In this document: piece after piece, positions 1 to 7,572 of the stretch
Layout of the letters: every line of letters starts with the position of its first letter
Numbering within the stretch: position 1 is the stretch's first letter
From: Rouxiella badensis
Lineage (GTDB): Bacteria > Pseudomonadota > Gammaproteobacteria > Enterobacterales > Enterobacteriaceae
DNA length: 64,000 bases
NCBI RefSeq assembly: GCF_002093665.1
Contig: NZ_MRWE01000011.1
Coordinates: forward strand, 62,001-126,000
Direction: 5' to 3'
Notes under the pieces: model-generated
Seen by the model: the letters and a program-made list of their open reading frames with translations, nothing else
Database searches by the model: none
What the model was told of the DNA's origin: nothing
Made by a program: the position numbers and the translations under genes

Positions 1-210
1 GATGGTGCGCGACGAGGGTACGGCATAGCGATGAACCACCTTGGCGCGGAGCGGCTGTTGCTTGCCGGTGATGTGGTTCCATACCAGGTTAACCGGTTGC
101 GACAGTGTGCTCAGCACGCCTGAGGCCAGCGAGTTCAGGTCGCTCAAACTGGTTTTCAACGCGGCGGTTGAATACCAGGCGGAACGATCGTCAGGTTTAT
201 GTGTTGACAT
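1..210 (-). CDS. Unrecognised protein, N-terminal 70 residues only (cut by window edge)
   Basis: An open frame runs from an ATG at 210 leftward to the window edge with no stop. It is preceded by a good ribosome site (GAGGT, about 8 nt upstream). The visible part is polar, Ser/Thr-rich and without a signal peptide or clear motif; it begins MSTHKPDDRSAW. I do not recognise the family. It lies 127 bp downstream of fhuF on the same strand, so it could be co-transcribed with an iron-related function, but the weak hairpin between them makes that uncertain. The frame on the opposite strand here is judged a shadow, because it lacks a convincing ribosome site. Confidence 0.55.
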   Translation of the reverse strand, partial: MSTHKPDDRSAWYSTAALKTSLSDLNSLASGVLSTLSQPVNLVWNHITGKQQPLRAKVVHRYAVPSSRTI

Positions 211-310
211 GATCAATACCTCGTTGGTCTGTATATAACCTAATTACTATATTTTTCTGGTCTTAAGATCCAATCATTTTTTCAACTAAGTTAATCCAAA
301 ACGGAAGCAA

Positions 311-330
311 ACGGGCGATAAATTGCCCGC
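311..330 (-). terminator. Weak hairpin after fhuF
   Basis: CGGGC (312-316) pairs with GCCCG (325-329) just beyond the fhuF stop. On the minus strand it is followed by a T-containing stretch (GTTTGCTTCCGTTTT), not a clean T run. It may reduce read-through into the next gene. Confidence 0.35.
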
Positions 331-337
331 TAAGCGT

Positions 338-1093
338 TTATTCGGTAGGGATACGGCGGCGTTTTTCGGCCAGCAACAGCGGGCAGGAAGGGCACATGGC
401 GACGTCTCTCAGCTCATAGCGCAGGCAGCACTGGCGGCGATACAGCGGGCTTTGCGGATCCCTGGGATTTTCAGGGCGCAGCGGTTGAAACAGTGGATTT
501 TTCCTTCCTGCCGCCAGCTCGCGGGCATCCATTAAGGCATTGCCGTCGCGAGTGTCGGCCGCAATTAATTCGGCTTGCTGAATGCCCCAATTGACGCGAA
601 CCGCCGCGTTGCCCCAGTAAATCCCAGGCTTGAGACTGGAGGTGTCGGCAAGAGCCTGACACACCGGACGCAAATGTTGTTCGATCATCTCTTCGAAGCG
701 GTGGAACGGCGATTCGGCGCGCGGGGTAAAGGCTTCACCTTCTCCCTGCAGGTAAATCTGACTCGGCAACCCCTCCTCCTGCAAACTCATAAACAGCTTT
801 TCGGGATGGATGGGCAGTTGCCAGTTGTGGCTCAGGGAAATAATGACCCAGCTTGGCAGTAGGTTGGCGAAATACCACTGAGACCACATTGAGATGCGCG
901 CACGGCGTTTGTCGATTTGCCCCGCATCCTCGGCGTGAACGGCCAGATAGCGTTCGAGCAGTCTGGTGCAGCCTTGTTCGCTGGTCAGCAGGCTCAGAGG
1001 CAGGGCGTCCGCCACCTCAGGGGTCATAAACTTGAATTGATCGGCAACCCAGGGTATTGGGCCATCGCGAAAGCTATCGAAGAGTGTCTGCAT
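338..1093 (-). CDS. fhuF: Siderophore-iron reductase FhuF
   Basis: FhuF is a cytoplasmic [2Fe-2S] protein that reduces ferric iron bound to hydroxamate siderophores so it can be released. The C-terminus shows the family signature CC-x10-C-x2-C (RRQCC ... MCPSC), the four cysteines that hold the cluster, followed by a short basic tail. Length (about 251 aa) matches the usual 250-265. The start is uncertain: the frame is open to a TTG at 1099, but ATG at 1093 is the first standard codon, and neither has a strong ribosome site. A perfect 19-bp palindrome of Fur type lies about 60 bp upstream, so iron repression is expected. No siderophore receptor or biosynthesis gene is visible, though the truncated gene downstream could belong to such a system. 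Confidence 0.88.
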   Translation of the reverse strand: MQTLFDSFRDGPIPWVADQFKFMTPEVADALPLSLLTSEQGCTRLLERYLAVHAEDAGQIDKRRARISMWSQWYFANLLPSWVIISLSHNWQLPIHPEKLFMSLQEEGLPSQIYLQGEGEAFTPRAESPFHRFEEMIEQHLRPVCQALADTSSLKPGIYWGNAAVRVNWGIQQAELIAADTRDGNALMDARELAAGRKNPLFQPLRPENPRDPQSPLYRRQCCLRYELRDVAMCPSCPLLLAEKRRRIPTE

Positions 1094-1152
1094 AATCAAA
1101 AAAATGAATCAGCCAATACTTTAGAGATAACGCAGAGTATCTAAATCTCAAC

Positions 1153-1171
1153 AGAAATAATAATTATTTCT
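1153..1171 (-). promoter_or_regulatory. Fur-like box upstream of fhuF
   Basis: AGAAATAAT-A-ATTATTTCT is a perfect 9-1-9 palindrome. It shares the core of the enteric Fur consensus (about 11 of 19 positions by my alignment to GATAATGAT-A-ATCATTATC). It sits 60 bp upstream of fhuF, where a Fur repressor would block the promoter. Confidence 0.6.
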
Positions 1172-1229
1172 ATTTCTGTTTGTATTGGCTGTTACAGGGC
1201 TCGCAAATAAGCGCCATAAATTTGCCTTT

Positions 1230-2135
1230 TTAGAGCAGCTTAGCGTGCTCAAGAATGGCTTTGACCTGCGCCTTCTTCTCATCGCTTAGCGGCTGAGCCG
1301 GGCGCAGTGAGTTAACCGGAATATCCACGCCAACCAGCTGAATTGCATACTTAATCACGTTGTAGAACGGCGTATCCAGCGCATAGAGTGGCGGTAACCA
1401 GGAAAGTTGCTGCTGAAGTTCGACCGCCTTGTGGAAATCTTTATCGCGCCACGCCTGATAAATACCGCAGGTGAGCTGCGGGGCAAAGTTGGCGCTGGCA
1501 GGGATTGAGCCCGCGCCGCCTAAAATCAGCGTCCCAAACAAGTATTCGTCATATCCGGCAAACACGGCAAAGTCTGGGCGCACCGGTAACACGGCCTGAA
1601 GGGTTTCACGGATGTGGTTAAGGCTGTCTACCGTATCTTTCAATCCCACAATATTCGGGTAATTCAGCGCCAGTTTGCGGACAACGTCGACCGGGATCGA
1701 CTGGCCCGTGAGTGCCGGAAAGTTATAAATAACGATCGGCAGATCGAGGTTTTCGGCCAGGTAGCTGTAGTGCAGGGTGATGTTTTCTTCCGCCAGCGGA
1801 TTGTAGTAGGGATTGACCACAACAACGCCGTCAGCGCCGACGCTTTTGGCATGACGGGCGAAGCTCAGCGTCGCCTCGGTACCCGGATGCGCGGCGCCAA
1901 TCAGCACCTGCACGCGCTTATTGACGTAGGCGGTGCAAAAGCGTGCAACCTCGTGGCGCAGGTCGTCGGACATATGGGCAAACTCCCCGGCGCTGCCGAG
2001 GAAAAACAGCCCATTTACGCCACCGGCAATAGTGAAATCGATGAGACGTTTCATGCCTTCTTTATCGAGCTGTTCGTTCGCGTCAAGGATAGTCGGGACC
2101 GGCGGGATCACGCCGTGAAACAGGGACGTTGTCAT
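1230..2135 (-). CDS. DapA-superfamily aldolase, YagE/YjhH-like (2-keto-3-deoxy-aldonate aldolase)
   Basis: A class I Schiff-base aldolase of the dihydrodipicolinate synthase superfamily. The closest match I recall is E. coli YagE, which cleaves 2-keto-3-deoxygluconate-type acids to pyruvate and an aldehyde. Shared features are the GLFFLGSAGEF segment near the N-terminus, the YNFPALTGQ strand with the active-site Tyr, and the Schiff-base Lys in GLKDT. Length is 301 aa, normal for the family. The ATG at 2135 is chosen because GGAG lies 8 nt upstream; the open frame extends further but without a ribosome site. It lies 129 bp downstream of the GGT-like gene on the same strand, with a possible promoter and KdgR-like dyad in between. 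Exact substrate is unknown. Confidence 0.82.
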   Translation of the reverse strand: MTTSLFHGVIPPVPTILDANEQLDKEGMKRLIDFTIAGGVNGLFFLGSAGEFAHMSDDLRHEVARFCTAYVNKRVQVLIGAAHPGTEATLSFARHAKSVGADGVVVVNPYYNPLAEENITLHYSYLAENLDLPIVIYNFPALTGQSIPVDVVRKLALNYPNIVGLKDTVDSLNHIRETLQAVLPVRPDFAVFAGYDEYLFGTLILGGAGSIPASANFAPQLTCGIYQAWRDKDFHKAVELQQQLSWLPPLYALDTPFYNVIKYAIQLVGVDIPVNSLRPAQPLSDEKKAQVKAILEHAKLL

Positions 2136-2177
2136 TTTGCTTTCTCCATGCGCATAAAAAAAGAAACACCCTCCTTT

Positions 2178-2194
2178 ATAGAACGATGTTTCAT
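2178..2194 (-). promoter_or_regulatory. KdgR/IclR-like operator candidate before the aldolase
   Basis: ATAGAAC-GAT-GTTTCAT is an imperfect palindrome (5 of 7 arm positions symmetric). It resembles the TGAAAC/GTTTCA dyads of IclR-family KdgR-type regulators that control keto-deoxy-gluconate genes. It sits about 43 bp upstream of the aldolase start, next to a TATATAAA stretch that could serve as a -10 element. Confidence 0.3.
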
Positions 2195-2264
2195 TTTTAT
2201 ATAGCGCAGGGGGAAAATTACAGCGCATTCATTGGAGAAGTTGAAGCAGAGTCACATCTTGTCG

Positions 2265-3866
2265 CTACATCACCAGCGCCTGACCGTCTTTGCGTGATTC
2301 GCTTCCGGCGAGGTAGTGACCCTGTGGATGGCGGACTATCACCTGCGCGCCGCCGAAGTTGTGACCCTGTAACGGATCCTCGACCAGCAGTTCATGCCCC
2401 ATGGCACGCAGCGCCGCGAGCGTATTGGTGTCGAGCGTGGACTCGATAGCGACCTGCCGCCCTTCAATCACCCGCCAGCGCGGTGCATCGATCGCCGCCT
2501 GAGGATTCTGGCCGTAAAGCATCACCCGAATCGCCAGCTGAAGATGCCCCTGAGCCTGCATTGGGCCGCCCATCAGGCCAAACGACATCAGCGGTTTGCC
2601 GTCGCCGTCGGTGGCAAACGCCGGAATAATGGTATTCAAAGGGCGCTTGTTCGGTGCCACACAGTTGGCGTGCGCGGGGTCGAGCACGAAACCGCAGCCG
2701 CGATTCTGCATGCTGATCCCGGTGCCTGGCACCACGACGCCCGAGCCAAAGCCCATATAGTTTGACTGAATGAACGATACCATCATGCCGCTTGCGTCGG
2801 CGGTGGTCAGATACACCGTGCCACCCGGCTTCGGTGAGCCATAGGTCACGTCACTGGCGCGTTTTGGGTCAATCAGGCTGGCGCGCTGCTGTAAATAGTC
2901 GTCGCTGAGCAGATGCTCGGGACTGAAATGCATATGGTCGACGTCGGCGATGTGCTGGTCGAGATCGGCGAGTGCCAGCTTCATAGCCTCGATCGACAGG
3001 TGCAGCGTCTGCACTGAATCCACCGGCTGCGAGCCAAAGTCCAGCTTTTCGAGAATACCGAGCGCAATCAGGGTGGCGATACCCTGTCCGTTTGGCGGCA
3101 GCTCATGCACCGTGCCACCGGCAAACGGCTGTTTCAGGGTCTCGACCCAGTCAACCTTGTGGTTTGCCAGATCCCCAAGGGTCATCGCACCGCCGCAAGA
3201 CTGGCTGTGAGCGATCATCTTCTCGGCCAGCTCGCCGCGATAGAACGCTTCACCTTCACTTTTGGCGATAAGCTCCAGCGTGTCGGCCAGCGCCGGGTTA
3301 CGGAAAATTTCGCCGACTTCAGGTGCGACGCCGTTCGGCGCAAAGCATTCACTGAAGCCGGGCTGATCGTGCAGCTTATTCACCGCCGCCTTCCACAGTC
3401 GACTAATCAGCGGCGAAACGGGAAAACCCTGGCGTGCATAATCGATAGCAGGCTGTGCCAGAGTGGTCAGCGGCAGGCTGCCAAACTTTTTTGCCAGCTC
3501 AACCCATGCCGATACCGCGCCCGGCACGCTGACCGAGTCCCAGCCGTAGGTCGGCACCGCGTCTTTACCGGCAAAATATTCTGCCGTCCAGGCGGCAGGC
3601 GAACGGCCCGAGGCGTTGAGTGCGTGCGTTTCCTTGCCGTCCCACACAATGGCAAACGCGTCGCTGCCCACACCGCAGCCGCTCGGCTCTACCACGGTCA
3701 GCGCCATTGCAGTTGCGACCGCCGCATCGACGGCGTTACCGCCCAGCATCAACATACGCATCCCGGCCTGTGCCGCCAGCGGCTGTGAGGCGGAAACCGC
3801 ATTGGCGCCGATCATGCTCGGGCGCCGGGTCGGATAGGCAACGTTAAAATCGTAAGACTGAGACAT
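2265..3866 (-). CDS. Gamma-glutamyltransferase-family N-terminal nucleophile hydrolase (YwrD type)
   Basis: GGT-family proteins self-cleave before a threonine and then hydrolyse or transfer gamma-glutamyl groups; some relatives hydrolyse other amides. The large-subunit region has the LGGNAVDAAVA and SGCGVGSDAF motifs and a GRSPAA segment holding the substrate-carboxylate Arg. The cleavage site is PGG/TVYLTTAD, with Thr as nucleophile; TVY instead of the classical TTH is typical of the YwrD-like branch. The C-terminal half has the GGPMQAQGHLQ motif. No signal peptide is seen, so it is probably cytoplasmic, unlike periplasmic Ggt. ATG at 3866 has GGAG 5 nt upstream. It is divergent from the ABC/Rieske operon, where a glutamine-synthetase homologue could make gamma-glutamyl amides. 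An HpxW-like oxamate amidohydrolase is an alternative. Confidence 0.82.
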   Translation of the reverse strand: MSQSYDFNVAYPTRRPSMIGANAVSASQPLAAQAGMRMLMLGGNAVDAAVATAMALTVVEPSGCGVGSDAFAIVWDGKETHALNASGRSPAAWTAEYFAGKDAVPTYGWDSVSVPGAVSAWVELAKKFGSLPLTTLAQPAIDYARQGFPVSPLISRLWKAAVNKLHDQPGFSECFAPNGVAPEVGEIFRNPALADTLELIAKSEGEAFYRGELAEKMIAHSQSCGGAMTLGDLANHKVDWVETLKQPFAGGTVHELPPNGQGIATLIALGILEKLDFGSQPVDSVQTLHLSIEAMKLALADLDQHIADVDHMHFSPEHLLSDDYLQQRASLIDPKRASDVTYGSPKPGGTVYLTTADASGMMVSFIQSNYMGFGSGVVVPGTGISMQNRGCGFVLDPAHANCVAPNKRPLNTIIPAFATDGDGKPLMSFGLMGGPMQAQGHLQLAIRVMLYGQNPQAAIDAPRWRVIEGRQVAIESTLDTNTLAALRAMGHELLVEDPLQGHNFGGAQVIVRHPQGHYLAGSESRKDGQALVM

Positions 3867-4032
3867 AATGACTCCAGTAAAAAGTAAACCCCTGAAACGC
3901 ATCAGAATAACTCGCAGACAAAAAAACTATCACACTCGCTGCCTGAATGACCGCGCTTTTATTACACCAAAATGTGCTAAGCACCTACCTGCGGGCCTTT
4001 TGCCCCATATGAATAGCAAATGCCTGTCACCT

Positions 4033-4049
4033 TGCACCGTGTTGGGGAT
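4033..4049 (+). promoter_or_regulatory. Possible NtrC-type enhancer half site
   Basis: TGCACC followed after 5 nt by GGGGAT. The left half equals the NtrC consensus half (TGCACC-N5-GGTGCA), but the right half matches only partly. It lies about 110-130 bp upstream of the start point expected from the sigma-54 promoter, a normal enhancer distance. Confidence 0.3.
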
Positions 4050-4111
4050 TGTTCCTACGGCGCTCGCGGTGGTTATTTAATGTACAAAACTGTCGAGCCG
4101 CATACAGGCTG

Positions 4112-4131
4112 TTAATTAATCGGTTAGTTAA
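4112..4131. promoter_or_regulatory. TetR operator copy A (TTAATTA-N6-TAGTTAA)
   Basis: Inverted repeat with 7-bp arms and a 6-bp spacer, one mismatch from perfect symmetry. The same pattern occurs at 14902-14921 and 16943-16962, the three promoter regions of this island. It abuts the -24 element of the sigma-54 promoter. The most likely ligand is the TetR protein encoded at 14138-14779. Confidence 0.7.
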
Positions 4132-4133
4132 AT

Positions 4134-4150
4134 TTGGCATGATGGTTGCA
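4134..4150 (+). promoter_or_regulatory. Sigma-54 (RpoN) promoter of the nine-gene operon
   Basis: TTGGCAT-GATGG-TTGCA fits the RpoN consensus TTGGCAC-N5-TTGCW with one mismatch. The invariant GG (4136-4137) and GC (4148-4149) have the required spacing. Transcription would start near 4161, about 44 nt before the first gene. Nearly the same element drives the unit at 16901. Confidence 0.75.
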
Positions 4151-4204
4151 GAATGGAATTGGGTTTTTTAGAGATGGCAAACTTTCTACCGGGGGTTTAC
4201 AAGC

Positions 4205-5107
4205 ATGAAAATGAAATCTATCGCTGTGTCTGCCTTGTCGTATCTTTGCGTTACCCTTGCCAGTGTTTCGGCGACAGCACCCGCCTTTGCGGCAGAAGCG
4301 CCTCTGGCTATGAACGCCGAGCTGCATGCCCAGCTTCCTGAAAAAATTCGTCAGAGCAAAGTCATCAATCTGGTGACCGACGCGCACTATCCCCCCTGCG
4401 AGTCTTTCGCTGAAGATAATAAAACTATGGTCGGATTCGAACCGGACCTGTGGGACGCGATGGGGCAGGTACTCGGCGTGAAGGTCAAGCCGGTATCGAT
4501 AGATTTTGCCGGTCTCATCCCAGGCGTGAAAAGCGGCCGCTATGACGTCGCCGTCGAATGCATCTCCGACAGCCTGGAGCGCGAAAAGCAGGTGACCTTC
4601 GTTAACTATGCTTACGCCACCAACGAGGTCTATACCCTTGCCACCAACACCCGCGTCAAGGCAGACCCGCTGACCCTGTGCGGATTAAACGCCGGGGTGC
4701 AGACGGGCACCGACTTTGAGCACGCCATCAACGAGATTTATACCCCGAACTGCGTTAAGCAGGGCAAACCGGCGGTCAAGACCGTTACGCTGCCGTCGGC
4801 GGACGCAGTACTGCTGGCGCTCTACGCCGGACGCGTCGACTTTGTGCTTAACGATGCCGCCGCAGCGGGGGAAATCAAGAAAAAAGCCCCGCGGCCAATT
4901 CGGACAGTGCAGATGCCTCTGATGCCTAAATACTATCTCGGCATGGTGGTCGCGCATGAAAACGACGCGCTGTCGCAGGCGTTGCTTAAAGCGCTCAACG
5001 TGCTGCATGAAAACGGCACCTACGACAAGATAATGGCCAGGTGGGAACTCTCGGACGTACGTCTTGCCAAGCCGGGCATCAACCTGATGAAAACCAACCC
5101 AATCTGA
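4205..5107 (+). CDS. Periplasmic substrate-binding protein of an ABC importer (SBP family 3)
   Basis: A bacterial solute-binding protein family 3 member, the class that captures polar amino acids, opines and related nitrogen compounds. It has a Sec signal peptide with a basic start, a hydrophobic core and a probable cleavage after APAFA (about residue 29). The mature part opens with the family pattern TDAHYPPCE ... VGFEPDLWDAMG and the FAGLIPGVKSGRYDVAV segment. Length is 300 aa. It is the first gene of a sigma-54-driven operon. Its partners, the ATPase (7573) and permease (8403), lie downstream, split from it by two oxidoreductase genes, which suggests that the imported compound is the substrate of those enzymes. 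The ligand cannot be read from sequence. Confidence 0.9.
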   Translation: MKMKSIAVSALSYLCVTLASVSATAPAFAAEAPLAMNAELHAQLPEKIRQSKVINLVTDAHYPPCESFAEDNKTMVGFEPDLWDAMGQVLGVKVKPVSIDFAGLIPGVKSGRYDVAVECISDSLEREKQVTFVNYAYATNEVYTLATNTRVKADPLTLCGLNAGVQTGTDFEHAINEIYTPNCVKQGKPAVKTVTLPSADAVLLALYAGRVDFVLNDAAAAGEIKKKAPRPIRTVQMPLMPKYYLGMVVAHENDALSQALLKALNVLHENGTYDKIMARWELSDVRLAKPGINLMKTNPI

Positions 5108-5122
5108 AGCGAGGACTGAACT

Positions 5123-6796
5123 ATGCGTCAGTCAGGGCATAACGCCGCTATCGCAAACGTCGAGACCTGTGACGTGGTGATTATCGGCTCAGGCGGTGCT
5201 GCGCTAAGTGCGGCGCTGCGGGCAGCGCAAGGGGGACTGTCGGTGATTATCCTCGAGAAGAGCCCTCTGCTGGGCGGCACCACAGCGATGTCCGGCGGTG
5301 CGACCTGGGTGCCTGCCAATCATCATGCGCGTGCGGCAGGTCTGGTGGACTCGCCGGAGGAGGCGTTGCAGTATCTTCGCGCGACGGCGCCCGAAGGCTG
5401 GGCCGCAACGGAAGACGCCCTGTGGCGTGCATTTGCCACCTCTGCCTCTGAGATGCTGGCCTTTGTGGAGCAGTATTCGCCGCTGCGTTTTGCCCTGACC
5501 GACGAGGCGGATCCGCTGGCGGGTTTCGCCGGTGCCAAGCCCCGAGGCCGCATGCTCGCCCCTTTACCGTTGGCCGCCAGCCTATTGGACCATCGCGGAT
5601 GGAGGCTGCGGCCCTCGCCATTGCCGCAGCTTTATACCTATCACGAGGTGATTAAAGAGGACATTTGGCACCATCCGCTAGAAGTTGCCTGTCGACTCTC
5701 GCCCAGACTGCTGTGGCGCTGGGGGCGGCGGCTGCGCACCAAAGGTGGCGCAATGATTACCGGCCTGCTGGCGGGGTGTGCGGCGCTTGGCTGTGGTATC
5801 CAAACGCAGGCGAGGGTAGTCAGCCTGCTCACCGAGGGCAGCCATCGGGTGGTAGGCGTGCGCTATCGTCATCGGGGACGGCTGATTGAGCTCAGGGCGG
5901 CACAGGGCGTAGTGATCGCCAGCGGGGGATTTGAAGGCGACGTGAAGCGCCGAGCAACGCATTTTCCCGGTCCTGTGGATTACGTCTGTAGCCCGGACAC
6001 CAACACCGGCGACGGGCAGCGTATGGCGGAAGAGATAGGCGCCGAGCTGGCGCATATGGATCAGGCCAACATCGGCGGTGCGCTGCCGTGGCGTTATCAG
6101 GGGCAACCTTGCGGGCTGTCGGTTTATTTTCACTACGAACCGAATGCCATCCTGGTCAATGCACAGGGTCAACGCTTCACCAACGAATTTATCTTCAATC
6201 TTGGCGAGCGCCTGGACGCGCGTGACGCTCAGGGCAATCCTCTGCATTTGCCTGCGTGGCTGGTGGCCGACGCAGAGCTGCTGCGCCGTTCACCGATGCT
6301 GAAGCTGATAGCGCTGCGCCATCCTCAGTGGATGGTTAGAGCCGACACGCTGGCGCAGTTGGCCTCGGCGCTCAATCTGCCTGAGGGGAGCCTGGAGGCT
6401 ACCGTCGCCCGATTCAACCAGTTTTGCGAACGGGGCAGAGACGACGATTTCCACCGCGAGCGGTCCACTGCCCACGGCGAGGCGGATGCCCGTTTCCATG
6501 GTGGCCTGATGAAAATCGTCAGGCCGCCGTTTCTGGCGATGCCGTTCAATCGTTCCTTTCTTGCCACCAAGGGAGGACCGCGCACCGATGAATTTGGCCG
6601 CGTGCGCCATCGCGAAGGCGGCATCATTCAGGGGCTTTTCTGCGCGGGCGTCGCGATGGCTAATCCCATCGGAACAAGGGCGGTAGGGGCTGGTACGACG
6701 CTCGGCCCGAACCTGACCTGGGGATATATTTGCGGGCGTACGCTGGTACAACAGGCGGCGGGCGAGTTTCACCACCGTATGGAAGAAGCGTCATGA
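5123..6796 (+). CDS. FAD-dependent oxidoreductase, 3-ketosteroid-dehydrogenase/fumarate-reductase-like
   Basis: A 557-aa flavoprotein of the FAD_binding_2 family, which includes fumarate reductase flavoproteins, urocanate reductase and 3-ketosteroid delta-1-dehydrogenase. The N-terminus has the dinucleotide fold DVVIIGSGGAALSAALRA and then LGGTTAMSGGATWVP. The C-terminus has the flavin-binding end GAGTTLGPNLTWGYICGR. No signal peptide is seen. It would remove or add two hydrogens next to an electron-withdrawing group. The start ATG at 5123 follows GAGGA and lies 15 bp after the binding-protein gene. Its stop overlaps the next start as ATGA, so the two are translationally coupled. The substrate is unknown; a cyclic intermediate of this pathway is the natural guess. 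Confidence 0.85.
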   Translation: MRQSGHNAAIANVETCDVVIIGSGGAALSAALRAAQGGLSVIILEKSPLLGGTTAMSGGATWVPANHHARAAGLVDSPEEALQYLRATAPEGWAATEDALWRAFATSASEMLAFVEQYSPLRFALTDEADPLAGFAGAKPRGRMLAPLPLAASLLDHRGWRLRPSPLPQLYTYHEVIKEDIWHHPLEVACRLSPRLLWRWGRRLRTKGGAMITGLLAGCAALGCGIQTQARVVSLLTEGSHRVVGVRYRHRGRLIELRAAQGVVIASGGFEGDVKRRATHFPGPVDYVCSPDTNTGDGQRMAEEIGAELAHMDQANIGGALPWRYQGQPCGLSVYFHYEPNAILVNAQGQRFTNEFIFNLGERLDARDAQGNPLHLPAWLVADAELLRRSPMLKLIALRHPQWMVRADTLAQLASALNLPEGSLEATVARFNQFCERGRDDDFHRERSTAHGEADARFHGGLMKIVRPPFLAMPFNRSFLATKGGPRTDEFGRVRHREGGIIQGLFCAGVAMANPIGTRAVGAGTTLGPNLTWGYICGRTLVQQAAGEFHHRMEEAS

Positions 6797-7557
6797 GTGA
6801 CCTCAACGACAAAATTGCGCTGGTAACCGGCGGAGCCAAAGGCATTGGCCGCGCCATCTGTCTCGAGCTGGCGGCAAGGGGTGCCAAAATTGCATTGGTT
6901 TATCGCCGCGACGGTCTGAGTGCCGAAAAAACGGCGCAAGAAATCCGACTGGCGGGCGGACAGGTCGGCCTTTACCAGGCGGAGTTGACCGAACGACAGA
7001 GTGTAAACCGGGCAGTGGCGCAGGTCGTCGCCGACTGGGGCGCGATAGATATTCTGGTCAATAACGCCGGAGCCAGTGCACCGGCCAGCCTGCTCGAGTT
7101 AAACGACAGCCAGTGGCAACAGGTTTTGCAGTTCAACGCCACCGGCTGTTTTATCACTAGCACCGAGGTGGCAAAAGTCATGCTTGCACGCGGCGGCAGC
7201 ATTATCAGCATCGCCGGGGCATCGGCGCATCGTTGTTATCCCGGCGCAGGCGCTTTTGGACCGAGCAAGGCGGCAGTGGTTAATCTCACGACTCAGATGG
7301 CGATGGAGTGGGCACAGTACGGTATTCGGGTCAACGGCGTCAGCCCTGGCCCGATTCGTGAGGCCGACGACGGCTGGCAGCAGCAGGAACCTGCGTTGGC
7401 GGAAGAGGTAACCCGGCTGCCGCTGCGCCGCGCCGGCACGCCGCGTGAGGTAGCGAAGGCGGTGTGCTATCTCGCCAGTGAAGACGCCGGTTATACCACC
7501 GGCCAGATGCTGATTGTCGACGGCGGTGGCGTCTGCACCTGGTATCTGGCCCCCTGA
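6793..7557 (+). CDS. Short-chain dehydrogenase/reductase with altered catalytic site
   Basis: A classical SDR fold of 254 aa. It has the cofactor motif TGGAKGIG (12-19), NNAG (90-93), a structural/catalytic Asn at 115, and the C-terminal VDGGG end. The active site is unusual: the YxxxK motif reads F155-GPS-K159, so the catalytic tyrosine is phenylalanine. The position 13 residues before it, normally serine, is Gly142, with Ser144 nearby. The lysine remains. Either Ser144 or another group takes over, or the protein has a different role. ATG at 6793 overlaps the stop of the flavoprotein gene. The open frame upstream of 6793 is internal to that gene and not used. The next gene starts 15 bp downstream. 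Confidence 0.85.
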   Translation: MSDLNDKIALVTGGAKGIGRAICLELAARGAKIALVYRRDGLSAEKTAQEIRLAGGQVGLYQAELTERQSVNRAVAQVVADWGAIDILVNNAGASAPASLLELNDSQWQQVLQFNATGCFITSTEVAKVMLARGGSIISIAGASAHRCYPGAGAFGPSKAAVVNLTTQMAMEWAQYGIRVNGVSPGPIREADDGWQQQEPALAEEVTRLPLRRAGTPREVAKAVCYLASEDAGYTTGQMLIVDGGGVCTWYLAP

Positions 7558-7572
7558 AATCAGGAGAACATC

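Larger units (their letters stand above)
3867..4204. promoter_or_regulatory. Divergent control region of the GGT-like gene and the catabolic operon
   Basis: This 338-bp gap holds no convincing small gene. It contains a short dyad GTGCT-A-AGCAC (3975-3985), a TGCACC-N5-GG element (4033-4045), the TetR operator (4112-4131) and the sigma-54 promoter (4134-4150). I could not find a sigma-54 element directed at the GGT-like gene. Confidence 0.5.

Noticed and set aside
41-238. Plus-strand frame at the left edge
   Set aside because: The opposite strand has an open frame to the window edge with a good ribosome site, which explains the region better.
3105-3788. 227-codon plus-strand frame
   Set aside because: Antisense to the GGT-family gene with full catalytic motifs; Arg/His-rich product typical of a shadow.
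3975-3985. GTGCT-A-AGCAC dyad as an NtrC site
   Set aside because: Arms are in the opposite arrangement to GCAC ... GTGC of NtrC sites; too short to support any call.
5678-6247. 189-codon minus-strand frame inside the flavoprotein gene
   Set aside because: No ribosome site, no recognisable motif, overlaps a well-supported gene.
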